This document shows, in pieces, positions 52,586-61,661 of a DNA stretch of 64,000 bases (the first letter of the stretch is position 1; every line of letters begins with the position of its first letter). Source of the stretch: Spirosoma endophyticum. Lineage in GTDB: Bacteria > Bacteroidota > Bacteroidia > Cytophagales > Spirosomataceae. The notes under the pieces were generated by a model that was given only the letters and a program-made list of their open reading frames with translations, did not search any database and had not been told where the DNA came from. Both the position numbers and the translations under genes were made by a program. Location: NCBI RefSeq assembly GCF_900112365.1, contig NZ_FOLQ01000002.1, positions 186,001 through 250,000 on the forward strand, given 5' to 3'.

Positions 52586-53251
52586 CGGGTAGGGCCAAAG
52601 TTAAAACAGGACTAGTATTGGCCGACATTGTTTCCAAATCCTGATCGCTGATTCATGACTGAAATAAAGTGCTAAATAAGGCTTAGTATGTTTCGTTGAG
52701 CACAATAAAAGAGCTAAATGATCGTTTTTCATTCATTAAGCGTCTCAAGCCCCGATGGTCAGCCATCGGGGCTTTTTTTTTGCATGCCGGTAAGGCTCAT
52801 CTTGGAATGGCTTATCCTTGAACGAGTCGGCCGTTTTTGAACGGTCATAAACAATGCTTAAAAAAACTTATGTAACAGATTTACAGGCTATTACATAGTC
52901 AATAAGTTGAAACGACTACCTCTTAATGGATGATGTAGGTGATTCCAGGCCAGTCAAGCTTATACAGTCTGTAAACTATTATCGAAGCCTGTAAGAAAGC
53001 TTAATAAACGACGGCTATCAGCAGATACGAAGTCATTTTCAACGACACGTCAGGCCTTTTAACTAATCCGGTTTAGGGAGCCAGGACTATAAAAAGCCCA
53101 TTAGATGCCGGTTTTTCATGATGTAGGTAAAACTAGTTTATACAGACGGGCCGTATATATATCGGTTACAATTCGTAGTTTATCCAATGTTTTAGCAGAC
53201 CAGCCGTCTTTTAGGGCATTTGGTTAACTCTGTTTTAGTTAAGACGATTTC
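52586..53251. other. 666-base gap with one strong terminator
   Basis: Only the terminator at 52747-52781 is supported. The remaining DNA is AT-rich, holds the promoter of the TPR regulator gene at 53252, and shows no gene or clear repeat. Confidence 0.5.
52747..52781 (+). terminator. Rho-independent terminator after the metalloprotease gene
   Basis: AAGCCCCGATGG and CCATCGGGGCTT make a perfect 12-bp stem with a TCAG loop, running into a stretch of nine T (52773-52781). It is the clearest intrinsic terminator in the window. Confidence 0.92.
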
Positions 53252-55084
53252 ATGGCTACTCGTTATATCTGTTTATTACTTCTTAGTGTATTTTATTCAT
53301 TATCTGTATCAGCTACTCCATTCCTGCATCAACTAGAAAAAGCAACGCCCGCCCGGCGGGTGATTCTGCTGTTAAATCAGTTTGATACCTCCGTAGTCGT
53401 TACCAAAAACCGTACCTATGCCTTTCGGCTGTTGAATGAGGTTGAGGATCTGGCGAAAAAAAACGACGATGATCAACTGACCCGCTATAGCCGGTATTTA
53501 AGAGATACCTACGCTAAAAATACGGCTATAAGCAACGCCCAGAAAGCCGCCCTGTTTCTGTCGGTCGGCAAGCGGGCCGCCGAAGATTATGACCCGCAGA
53601 TTGCGGCCGTTTGCCAGCACTTTGCCGGACAGTATTATTTTCTGAATGAAGAATACGGCAAGGCATTTGAGTATTTACTAAGTGCTAACAAAGCGTTTCG
53701 GGAAATTGGTTATCAGCACATCCCCGAAATCAGCCGGTATCTTTACGAGCTAGCGTTCGATTATCATTACTTCAGGGAATACGATAAAACCATTCGTTTA
53801 CTGGAGCAAGCGATCCACTACCCGCCCTTCAATTCGAACCTGGCCATCCAAAGCTATAATACACTGGCGCTGGCGCATAACATGCTCCATTATACCAAGA
53901 CGGGAACCGACGGATCAATACTGGCCGAACGAAGTTTTCTGAAAGCCCGTCAAGTAGCCATATACTACGGAGATTCGTTGTGGGTAGGAATTATTTCCAC
54001 CAACCTGGCCAATGAGTACGCATACCAGAAGAGATGGTCTGATGCACTGTCGCTATACCGCGTGGGGTATGACCTGATCCGCCGATTCGGCCAAACGCGC
54101 GAATTGCCCGACGGGGCGGCCCTGCGGATCGGTAATGTGTTTTTTCGCCTTGGTCAATTAGACAGCTGCCGTTACTACTTAGAACGAACCACTCAGTTTC
54201 GTCAACAAAAAAGAACCCGCCAGTTTGCCTCGAATCTACAGGATGAATACGGCACAGTAAACTACTATGACCTGTCCCGGCTCTACTACTATGCAGTTGG
54301 TAATTTGCCCCTTGCTTATGAATACCTGGATAGCCTGACGTTTCTGAAGGAACGCATTAACAAACGCTATAACTCGGAACGCCTATCGCTGGTCAATCAA
54401 CGGCTCATGATTCAGCAGCACCAGTCGGAGGTAGCTGCTATCGAAGTCGAAAAAAAGACCCAGCGAACACTATTTTGGCTGGTAGCCACCGGGCTGGCGG
54501 TACTGGCCGGGCTGTTTTTACGGCTCTATTCCCTCAGTCAAATCCGACGCCGACAGGAGCGGGTCATTGACGCGGAAAAGGAAAAATCGCTACGCTTAGA
54601 AAAGCAATTAATCCAGGAAGAACTAAGCCGGGCCAAAGCTGACTTAGCGGGCTTCATGCACAACCTAAGCCAGAAGGAAGCCCTTATCGATACCATTACT
54701 GCCCAACTGGCAGACCACGCTATCTCAGAGACGACTAACCCTAAGGCCCACCCAACCGCCGATACCCACCAGCATTTGGTTAACTCCAGCCTGCTGACCA
54801 ACGACGACTGGGACGAGTTTCGCCAACGGTTCGAGCGGGTGCATCCTGGTTTTTTCTGGCAATTGAAAACCCAATTCTCCGATCTCAGCCCCGCTGAAGA
54901 GCGACTGCTGGCCCTTTCTCAACTCCGGATAGATTCCCGGCAGATGAGCCGGATGCTAGGCATCTCGCCTGAATCGCTCCGTAAAACCCGGTATCGGCTC
55001 CGCAAAAAACTAGGTATTCACGGGGATTCTCCGCTGCTGAGCCTGCTGAATGAACCGCAGGGTACGTTACATTTGCCTGACTAA
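53252..55084 (+). CDS. TPR-repeat regulator with membrane helix, coiled coil and LuxR-like HTH
   Basis: 610 residues. Signal peptide (to about SVSA), then a TPR-type helical region (about 30-385; AAVCQHFAGQYYFLNEEYGK, RSFLKARQVAIYYGDSLW), one transmembrane helix (about 409-430, LFWLVATGLAVLAGLFLRLY), a coiled coil (about 435-490, RQERVIDAEKEKSLRLEKQL) and a C-terminal helix-turn-helix (about 545-600, LSPAEERLLALSQLRIDSRQ, MLGISPESLRKTRYRLRKKL). This membrane-tethered regulator layout is common in Bacteroidota. The signal sensed is unknown. It lies upstream of the VCBS/LRR gene and may control it. Confidence 0.85.
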   Translation: MATRYICLLLLSVFYSLSVSATPFLHQLEKATPARRVILLLNQFDTSVVVTKNRTYAFRLLNEVEDLAKKNDDDQLTRYSRYLRDTYAKNTAISNAQKAALFLSVGKRAAEDYDPQIAAVCQHFAGQYYFLNEEYGKAFEYLLSANKAFREIGYQHIPEISRYLYELAFDYHYFREYDKTIRLLEQAIHYPPFNSNLAIQSYNTLALAHNMLHYTKTGTDGSILAERSFLKARQVAIYYGDSLWVGIISTNLANEYAYQKRWSDALSLYRVGYDLIRRFGQTRELPDGAALRIGNVFFRLGQLDSCRYYLERTTQFRQQKRTRQFASNLQDEYGTVNYYDLSRLYYYAVGNLPLAYEYLDSLTFLKERINKRYNSERLSLVNQRLMIQQHQSEVAAIEVEKKTQRTLFWLVATGLAVLAGLFLRLYSLSQIRRRQERVIDAEKEKSLRLEKQLIQEELSRAKADLAGFMHNLSQKEALIDTITAQLADHAISETTNPKAHPTADTHQHLVNSSLLTNDDWDEFRQRFERVHPGFFWQLKTQFSDLSPAEERLLALSQLRIDSRQMSRMLGISPESLRKTRYRLRKKLGIHGDSPLLSLLNEPQGTLHLPD

Positions 55085-55207
55085 CAAGTGATTATAGCGT
55101 TGTCCACGCGTTTGTCCACGCCCCAAAATAGGGCTTTCATGGTTTATGCACTTCTTTTGACGTAGTTAAACTAAGCTAGTGCCTGAACTCAACGCGGATC
55201 TTACGTT

Positions 55208-57949
55208 ATGAAACAGCCTATTCTTGTTACCTCGCATTCCTGCTTTTCTGTTACGTCGGCTTCCACACCTGATCTTCACCGCCTGCTGCCTCCGGCCCGG
55301 TGGCGGCAATGGCTATGGCTGTGCCTCCTGGCAACGGTTCCCCTGGGCGGGTGGGCGCAGTGCTTTCTGCCTACCACCTATGGCTTGGGGCAGCGAGTAG
55401 ATGACCCTAAAGATATGGCCCTGGCCGATATGAATGGGGATAACCGGCTCGATATCATCACCGCCAACGCTGGTTCCGACGACGTGACGGTGCTGCTGGC
55501 CCAGGCCGATGGGAGCTACGTACCTACCAACTATAGCATATACGGCAACCAGTCAAGGTTCGAGGTAAATAGCCCTAAGGCGTTGACGATCGCGGATGTA
55601 AACGGGGACAATCGACTCGATATGATCACGGCCAATGGTAGCAATAACGTGACAGTGCTACTGGCTCAGCCGGGTGGGGACTATCTGGCCACTAGCTATA
55701 CCAGTTCAACGACTAAGCCTCGTGAGATGGCGGTCGCGGATATAAACGGGGACAACCGACTCGATATCATCACGGCTAACTTTGACGACGTCAACGTGAC
55801 GGTGCTGCTGGCCCAGCCTGCTGGGGGCTATGCGACCACCAACTATGGGATCGGCGCCAGGCCAAACGATGTGGCCATTGCCGATATGAACGGGGATAAC
55901 CGACTCGACATCATCACGTCGAATCCGCTTGAGCATTCAGTTACAGTGCTGAAGGCCCAGCCCACCGGAGGTTATGCCGTCTTCAACTACAGCGGTTTGT
56001 CGGAGGGCCCTACAGGGGTAGCCATTGCCGATATGAACGGGGATAATCGGCTCGACATCATCACCGCGAATAGCAACAGCAGCGTGTCGGTACTGCTGGG
56101 CCAGCCAGCTGGGGGCAACGACTATGTGGGTACAAACTATACCGGTTTATCAGCCAGCCCCATGGATGTGGCGGTCGCCGATATAAATGGGGATAATCGA
56201 CTCGACATCGTCACCGCCAACGCTCAACTCGCCACCGGTCAACCCGCCAATGCGACGGTGCTGCTGGCCCAATCCGGTGGGAGCTACGTGCCTACCACCT
56301 ATAGCGTGAGTAGTTTTCCTTTTCGCGTAGCCCTGGGGGATCTCAACGCCGATGGTCGGCTGGACATCGTCACGGCGAATGGTTACTACTATGACGTGAC
56401 GGTGCTACTCAACACGCCGGCCACAACCATTACCCGACAACCTAGTAGCGGGGCCTCGGCGTGCATTGGTACTACCGTGACGACCTCCGTTGGTACCAGT
56501 GGGGCAGTGGGTACCTACCAGTGGTATCGAAACGGTAGTGTGGTCAATGGACAGGTCTCAGCTATGCTTAGCCTGACCAACGTGCAGCCCGCCGATGCGG
56601 GCAACTACTCGGTAGTGGTTACCAGCTCTTGTAACAGCGTCACCTCCACCACCGCCTTCAGTCTGAGCGTGACACCCGCTAGCTCCGATGTACCACCTCT
56701 GGTGAATCTCTACAATAGTGCGGGGGGGGGCAACTGGACTAACAAAACGGGTTGGCTCAGCGGCTGCTCGCCCTGCGGCTGGTATGGGGTGACCTGTGAT
56801 GGCAACGGCCGGGTGACGGGGCTTAATCTAATCAATAATAACCTCGTCGGTACGCTGCCGACCAGTTTGTCGGCCCTTACCAGCCTGAAAAGCCTCGAAT
56901 TAGGGGCCAATGCCTTGACGGGCGGCATACTCTCGGGCATCGGCAGCCTGACGGCCCTGCAAACACTCAACCTCAGCCGCACCCAGTTGGGTGGCACCAT
57001 CCCCGCAAGTTTAGGCCAGCTCACCCAATTGCAGAACCTGCTGCTTAATGAGAGTGCGCTTACCGGTACGCTGCCCGCCAGCCTGGGCAACCTCCCCCAG
57101 CTCCAGAACCTGCAACTCTATACCAACCAGCTCAGCGGCTGCTTTCCCGGCAATTATACAGCCTTGTGCAGGCGGGCCCAGATCAGCTTTTCGGGCAACC
57201 CCAACCTGCCCGGTGGGGGTGACTTTGCCGCCTTCTGTAGTACTGGCACCGGCAGTGAGCTGGTCATCAGCCAGGCCCCCAGCTCGGCGACGGCCTGCGT
57301 GGGTAGCCCTTTCAGTTTCTCGTTTGTGGCCCGGGGGGCCGCCAGCTACCAGTGGTACCGAGACGGACAGCGGCTGGCCGAGTCAGGTCCGGTGCTGAGC
57401 TTATCCAGCGTGAGTGCGGCCGACGCCGGCACGTACCAGGTCTACATCAACTATGCCTGCCGGCCTGGGGCCGTTCAGTCGGATTACTTTACGTTGACGG
57501 CCCGCACGGATGGCAACTGCCCGGCCTCCGACCTGGTGCCGTTGCTGTATGTAAGCCCCGGCCTGGTGTATGGTCCCAGCTCAGTGAGTGTGGTCGTGTC
57601 GGTGGTCAATGTGGGCGCCCTGGCCACTAGTGGGTCCATCACCCTACGAATCAGCCGGGACCCGATGCTGCTCTTAAGTTTACCGGCTAGTGCCACGACG
57701 GTTGGCGCTCGGACGGTTCAGAACGGGCAATGGTCGCTCGACAGCAGCAACCCTGACGTCTATGTACTGCGCACGCGTCAGGTGATTGGGTCGGGTAGTC
57801 AGCTTTCGGTGGGGCTGGTGAGCAGTCTGGGGGTGGGCAATACGCGAGGTCGGCTGAGTGTGAGTGCGGTTATGGAGGGTGGCAGTGGGGGGGAAGTACA
57901 GGTCACCAACAAACTGGACGCCGAAACGATCGACTATTTTAATAAATGA
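55208..57949 (+). CDS. Secreted multi-domain adhesin-like protein: VCBS/FG-GAP repeats, Ig, LRR, Ig and shared C-terminal domain
   Basis: 913 residues with signal peptide (to about GGWAQ). Seven FG-GAP/VCBS repeats (about 65-405) each contain a calcium-type loop DxNGDNRLD followed by VTVLLAQ. Then an Ig-like domain (about 408-490, GTYQWYRNGSVVNGQ), a plant-type leucine-rich repeat block (about 497-675; GNWTNKTGWLSGC, NNLVGTLPTSLSALTSLKSL), a second Ig-like domain (about 680-770, ASYQWYRDGQRLAESGPVLS), and a C-terminal domain of 139 residues (775-913, ending DAETIDYFNK) shared with 49460. It probably binds proteins or glycans at the cell surface. No catalytic motif was seen. Codon use is somewhat more GC-rich than its neighbours. 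Confidence 0.87.
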   Translation: MKQPILVTSHSCFSVTSASTPDLHRLLPPARWRQWLWLCLLATVPLGGWAQCFLPTTYGLGQRVDDPKDMALADMNGDNRLDIITANAGSDDVTVLLAQADGSYVPTNYSIYGNQSRFEVNSPKALTIADVNGDNRLDMITANGSNNVTVLLAQPGGDYLATSYTSSTTKPREMAVADINGDNRLDIITANFDDVNVTVLLAQPAGGYATTNYGIGARPNDVAIADMNGDNRLDIITSNPLEHSVTVLKAQPTGGYAVFNYSGLSEGPTGVAIADMNGDNRLDIITANSNSSVSVLLGQPAGGNDYVGTNYTGLSASPMDVAVADINGDNRLDIVTANAQLATGQPANATVLLAQSGGSYVPTTYSVSSFPFRVALGDLNADGRLDIVTANGYYYDVTVLLNTPATTITRQPSSGASACIGTTVTTSVGTSGAVGTYQWYRNGSVVNGQVSAMLSLTNVQPADAGNYSVVVTSSCNSVTSTTAFSLSVTPASSDVPPLVNLYNSAGGGNWTNKTGWLSGCSPCGWYGVTCDGNGRVTGLNLINNNLVGTLPTSLSALTSLKSLELGANALTGGILSGIGSLTALQTLNLSRTQLGGTIPASLGQLTQLQNLLLNESALTGTLPASLGNLPQLQNLQLYTNQLSGCFPGNYTALCRRAQISFSGNPNLPGGGDFAAFCSTGTGSELVISQAPSSATACVGSPFSFSFVARGAASYQWYRDGQRLAESGPVLSLSSVSAADAGTYQVYINYACRPGAVQSDYFTLTARTDGNCPASDLVPLLYVSPGLVYGPSSVSVVVSVVNVGALATSGSITLRISRDPMLLLSLPASATTVGARTVQNGQWSLDSSNPDVYVLRTRQVIGSGSQLSVGLVSSLGVGNTRGRLSVSAVMEGGSGGEVQVTNKLDAETIDYFNK
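55414..56412 (+). repeat. Seven in-gene VCBS repeats at about 150-bp spacing
   Basis: The coding repeats begin near 55414, 55577, 55727, 55867, 56017, 56167 and 56323, each with a GAT-ATG/ATA-AAC/AAT-GGG-GAT core. DNA similarity is high enough to allow unequal crossing over and copy-number change. Confidence 0.75.
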
Positions 57950-59021
57950 CGACTACCGCCAGCTGGCCCCTTGGGCTGGCGCCGAGTTTACGTTCCTTCT
58001 GCGCTGGTATGGCCTGTTTCTAACTTCGCTATAGCTAGCTATTGTGGCTGCTGCAAGTAGGTATGCTCCCGGCAGCCACCCACTTTTTCGTGGCCTCGAT
58101 TTGGCCGGGCAGCCAGGATTTATCGAGACTTAGTTCCTGACTTAGCCGCGTCGGAACTAATGCCTGGTGGCGACCCTGTATGTCAACCGGGCCGCTGTCA
58201 GCGGGGAAAAGTAACCTCTCACCAACTACGTTGATGGTGACTAAACAACCTATTTCGGGAATATTGAACAAGTCTGTTCAAGGCTCGTGCTAGAGTTAAA
58301 TGGTATAAGGCTGATTGCTACTAAGAAGCTTAATGCCTGCGAAAGGAGATTTCAGTTGAGTTCGCACCCTAACCCTTTATTCTGCACCTAAGGACAATGA
58401 TCCGCTTAGCCGAGTAGCTCGTATTGGGTTTTTGCGACTAGTAGATTTAAAAAAGGCTACAAACGAAGAAGATTGATGAGACGGACCAAAGTGCGTTTAC
58501 CCTTCCTGTTCCTGTTAGTGATGCCGGTACTTCCTTCCAATGGGGTCAGTGTGACTGTGCCCAGGCGGTTTTTGCCCGACCAAGTCTGGGCTACAAATGG
58601 TCGATTAAATCAAGTTCGAGTCGATCAATTTTCTCCCTATACGGGCGAGAAGAGAAATCTGGAATGGGGCGAATGGCTATTCATTGTTGAAAGGCAATAA
58701 ATCGCTGGTATAGATGCCAGAAAACAGGGTCTAATGATCCGGATTATAGCCTGTTGTAGCCAGCTAAATGGAACTACTTATCGCTGCGTATCGTGTGTTT
58801 GCTGGACTAATCGGAGGGGTTCATGGACGATTCTAAAAGACAATAGCCCATTAGTAACCTATTAATTTACAGGGGCTTTTAACAAAGTAATTTATTTTAA
58901 CCACCCTTTTATTGGACGAAATTGGCTAAAGCTGTCCATCTCAAGTTGTCCTCGGTATTCAAGGGTGCTTACATATTTGCGGGTTTTCAGTTTACGTTCA
59001 ATCATACTCAGTAGCTTAGGT
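57950..59021. other. Poorly coding stretch with a hairpin and weak frames
   Basis: A GC-rich stem (CGCCAGC at 57957-57963 with GCTGGCG at 57975-57981) follows the LRR gene and may terminate it, though no T-run is present. Two short frames lie here: 78 codons minus strand (58035-58271), with no recognised domain, and 74 codons plus strand from ATG 58476 to 58700, with a hydrophobic start (RLPFLFLLVMPVLPSNG) that could be a signal peptide. Neither is supported well enough to call a gene. They may be remnants. Confidence 0.4.
58476..58700 (+). CDS. Doubtful small secreted-type protein
   Basis: 74 residues, unrecognised. The basic N-terminus and a hydrophobic core (LPFLFLLVMPVLPSNG) resemble a signal peptide; the rest (FLPDQVWATNGRLNQVRVDQ) matches nothing known to me. 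It is isolated in a poorly coding region, so it may be a gene fragment. Confidence 0.2.
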   Translation: MRRTKVRLPFLFLLVMPVLPSNGVSVTVPRRFLPDQVWATNGRLNQVRVDQFSPYTGEKRNLEWGEWLFIVERQ

Positions 59022-59783
59022 TCAATTTTGAGATAAGTTAATCAGTGCATCGGTAAGGCCCTGTTTGGTAATGTCAAAGAAGGCTGGGCCAGCCAGGATT
59101 GTCAGTTTTCGAACGGGCGATGGCGAACTAAGCTTATGTTGATATAAGTAAAGTTGGGTCTGGTATGCCGCCGACAGCCCGTCAATTATTTGTTTGGCAA
59201 CCTCTGTTGTAGGGGAATCAATGCCAGCATCTTTCAGGTCGCTGGCTTGCGAGTAGCTGTCGACACCGAGCCGACTGGCTTCCCGATAACCTACTGTTGT
59301 GACTTGCTTCATGAGTTCAGGCGTAAATTTAGTACGGTCACCTAGACCTATCAACAGCAGCTTTGTCGCTGGAATTACCCCTGGCGATGGGGTGATCAGC
59401 AACGTTTCGAGGGCATGTCCTTGAAATCGACCGCTTTTGCGAACCTCCGTAATGAGTCCGTGTAAAGCTTGATCTAAATGGACCATACCATTAACCGAAG
59501 CGGGCAGGGCAGGTGGTGAGTTAAATATATCGCCTTCGGTGTACTCAAATAAACAGGCAATCTGCAAGGGCGTTTTTTGACCGGATGGGCCGGCAACTTT
59601 TAGCTCCACCGCTACGGTATTGCCAACTTTACCAATCGTTTGGGCTGTGCCTATAGCGGTTGTGCCACCAATAGATTTAGTGTTTTGCGCTGTAACCGCG
59701 CTAAATGATCCTGGCACGATCAGTAAGAAGCTAAAAAATAAGTGTACCGGTTGTACAGACAATGACATTCGTGAATAAGTCAT
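59022..59783 (-). CDS. Secreted M17 leucyl-aminopeptidase N-terminal domain protein (no catalytic domain)
   Basis: 253 residues with a signal peptide (VHLFFSFLLIVPGSFSAVTA). The rest matches the N-terminal macro-like domain of M17 aminopeptidases: LDQALHGLITEVRKSGRFQG, ETLLITPSPGVIPATKLLLI, GLGDRTKFTPELMKQVTTVG. The metal-binding catalytic domain of M17 is absent, as in other known stand-alone M17-N proteins. It may bind a nucleotide or peptide. The gene is 26 bases downstream of the broken porin gene on the same strand and was probably cotranscribed with it. Confidence 0.8.
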   Translation of the reverse strand: MTYSRMSLSVQPVHLFFSFLLIVPGSFSAVTAQNTKSIGGTTAIGTAQTIGKVGNTVAVELKVAGPSGQKTPLQIACLFEYTEGDIFNSPPALPASVNGMVHLDQALHGLITEVRKSGRFQGHALETLLITPSPGVIPATKLLLIGLGDRTKFTPELMKQVTTVGYREASRLGVDSYSQASDLKDAGIDSPTTEVAKQIIDGLSAAYQTQLYLYQHKLSSPSPVRKLTILAGPAFFDITKQGLTDALINLSQN

Positions 59784-59809
59784 ACGAATAGCTAGTTAGG
59801 AGTAATTAA

Positions 59810-61249
59810 TTAAAAATATACCTGAAGCCGAACATTACTGAACAGGCCGGATTGATCGGCTCCTAAATCCCGCAGAAAGGAACCGATTACAGACCGCTGT
59901 ATACCGCCACTGAAACTAATAAAAGTATTAATTTGGTATGTAGCCTTTAGTAGATAAGCCGTGGCGATATATCGGCTATCTGACCCTACTGCTCCCTGGC
60001 GAAAACCGCCACTAGGCCGGTAGATACCATCGCCCAGAGAATAGCGCCAATTACAGATTACTTCGGCTCCAAGAACCAGTTTGCTGCTAATACCCACATT
60101 TAAATAGGGATGCACATCAATGAGGTTCGCCGGACCAATTTGCGGATCGAACCCGAAATACCCACCTTTCGGATAAAGCGCGTTAAACGTTTGAAGCTTG
60201 TCATCTCCCGCCTGGTGGTCTCCGCTAATCACATCAGTTCGGAGCCCGAGAACGGGTCGCCATTGCCGAGACGTATTAAGGTTAAGGGTATAGCTAAGGT
60301 CAGATGACAACGTCCAGGCGATAATTGACTGCTGGCCAAAACTACCCCATTGAAACGCTCCTTCCAGATCATGCGTGAACCGGCTGCCAAGTCGTCATAG
60401 CCGAGCGCCCACCGTATGCCGTGTTTCAGTGGCCTGACCATCTTTATAAATGGCACGTGGGCGGAACACCCCCAGGTAATACCAATCCAGATGATTCGTT
60501 GCATCTTGCCCTTGTCGAGTAGCATAAATGCCCCATAAATTTATCTGACCACTCCGGTAGTTATCTAGTAGGCCGGGGGGTACCTGAATCGACTGCATCA
60601 GTAGCGCATCCGCCTGCCAGCCAGTACCAACGTATCTGATCGTTAAGCCGTCGAACGATAGCCGAAGGTTAGGGCCATCGCGAACGGAAATGAAACGTTC
60701 TGAACCGTAATTAATCTCTTGCCGCCCAAACCGCACCCGAATGGAGGATGACTTATTTGCGTTACCAATCGTGTAATCGGCGAAGAGGAGTTGAACGTTT
60801 AACTGGTCTTCATCAATGGGGCGGGGGCCTGTTCGCCGTCCCTGTTCCAGACCGCTTCTTAACTGACCAAATACCCTTAACCGCCATCCCAGATGTATAT
60901 CTGCGTGAAGCTGGTAGCGCTGAAGCCAGAACGTTACATTTCCTTCATTTCCTTCGCCCCAGTCTTCACCGCCAAACCGAGCTATCTCCGTCCGCGCTTC
61001 GCCACCCAGGGAGAGATACGCTTTCCGGTTGGTGCTCAGGGGAATAAATTTCACTCGTTCATAAGCATTGGTTCGTAAGGAGTCAGTTGCCAGGTAGGCA
61101 TACGTTTCATCAAAACGCAGCTCTTTAAACGGTGCTATTTTTCGAACGGCTGGAGATTGGGCCCGGATCGTTTCAATCGTTAAGGCGATGGCAACCAAGG
61201 ATATGATCAACCAGGAATAGGTAAGCCATATCCTTTTGTCATTGTTCAT
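59810..61249 (-). pseudogene. Outer-membrane porin of alginate-export type, interrupted by one in-frame TGA
   Basis: A 479-codon frame from ATG 61249 with signal peptide (LIISLVAIALTIETIRAQ). Strand-rich blocks typical of Alginate_exp porins follow: ERVKFIPLSTNRKAYLSLGG, RLRVFGQLRSGLEQGRR, IRVRFGRQEINYGSERFISV, DNYRSGQINLWGIYATRQ. At 60395-60397 a TGA follows HTVGARL; the same frame continues without shift as RLGSRFTHDLEGAFQWGSFG and on to the barrel end LFSNVRLQVYF at 59810. A Trp codon TGG changed to TGA would explain it. Translation would stop after 284 residues, giving no complete barrel. A sequencing error is also possible. Natural substrate unknown; the family exports or imports carbohydrates. 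Confidence 0.8.
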
Positions 61250-61341
61250 CTCGGGCATGTTTAGCTCGTTGTATACCCGGCTGGTGTAGATCGTAATCGC
61301 CAAACCGGTAGGCAAATATACTGGACGTGCGAACTACGAAA

Positions 61342-61478
61342 GCGGTACAAAATGAGGGTATTGCAGTAAAAATTGAGGGGTTTACTGAGGTCCTACTCCG
61401 CTGATCAAGCCTACATAAGAGGCAAGCTGCCTGGCCAAAAACCACGCTTTTTACTGCAATACCCTCAATTTGTACCGC
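61342..61478. mobile_element. 137-bp MITE-like element with 31-bp terminal inverted repeats
   Basis: Arms 61342-61372 and 61448-61478 are reverse complements with a single mismatch; the outer end reads GCGGTACAAA and the inner end TTGCAGTAAAAA. The 75-base middle encodes nothing and contains a small AGGCA/TGCCT stem. Long near-perfect ends around a non-coding core fit a miniature inverted-repeat transposable element; a clear target duplication was not found. Confidence 0.6.
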
Positions 61479-61499
61479 ATCGATTGCATGGGTAATCGA

Positions 61500-61507
61500 T
61501 AGGTTTG
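61500..61507 (+). promoter_or_regulatory. Candidate -7 element for the PoxB-type gene
   Basis: TAGGTTTG matches TAnnTTTG, about 155 bases before the ATG at 61662. A TTTG at 61469-61472, inside the right arm of the repeat element, is too far (27 bases between) for a standard -33 box. Confidence 0.25.
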
Positions 61508-61661
61508 TACCGGCAATCCTAGGAGAAAAATGTCGCTGGATTCAACTACGTCTGAGGGAGTACCTAAACATATTTACTGAGAATGGAGCCATTCGAGTTA
61601 AACGTGGAGGCCAGTCAGGCAGCCTACGACGGAGCTGATTACAAACTAATCAAATAACGGA

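Larger units (their letters stand above)
61250..61661. other. Divergent intergenic region carrying a MITE-like element
   Basis: 412 bases between the broken porin gene and the PoxB-type gene. It contains the inverted-repeat element at 61342-61478, a 7-bp dyad ATCGATT-N8-AATCGAT at 61479-61500, and TAGGTTTG at 61500-61507 that fits the Bacteroidota -7 consensus for the PoxB-type gene. A minus-strand frame of 68 codons (61239-61445) crosses the repeat and is not accepted. Confidence 0.5.

Noticed and set aside
55414..56412. CRISPR-like or satellite array
   Set aside because: The regular 150-bp repeats are in-frame coding VCBS modules with DxNGDNRLD loops, with no short spacers or Cas genes.
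58035..58271. 78-codon minus-strand frame
   Set aside because: No family resemblance could be named and it stands alone; kept only as part of the description of the poorly coding stretch.
60229..60525. Frameshift as the cause of the porin break
   Set aside because: The overlapping 98-codon frame suggested a shift, but following the original frame past the TGA gives the expected porin sequence, so it is a stop codon and not a shift.
61239..61445. 68-codon minus-strand frame over the repeat element
   Set aside because: It runs into the inverted repeat and overlaps the real porin leader in another frame.
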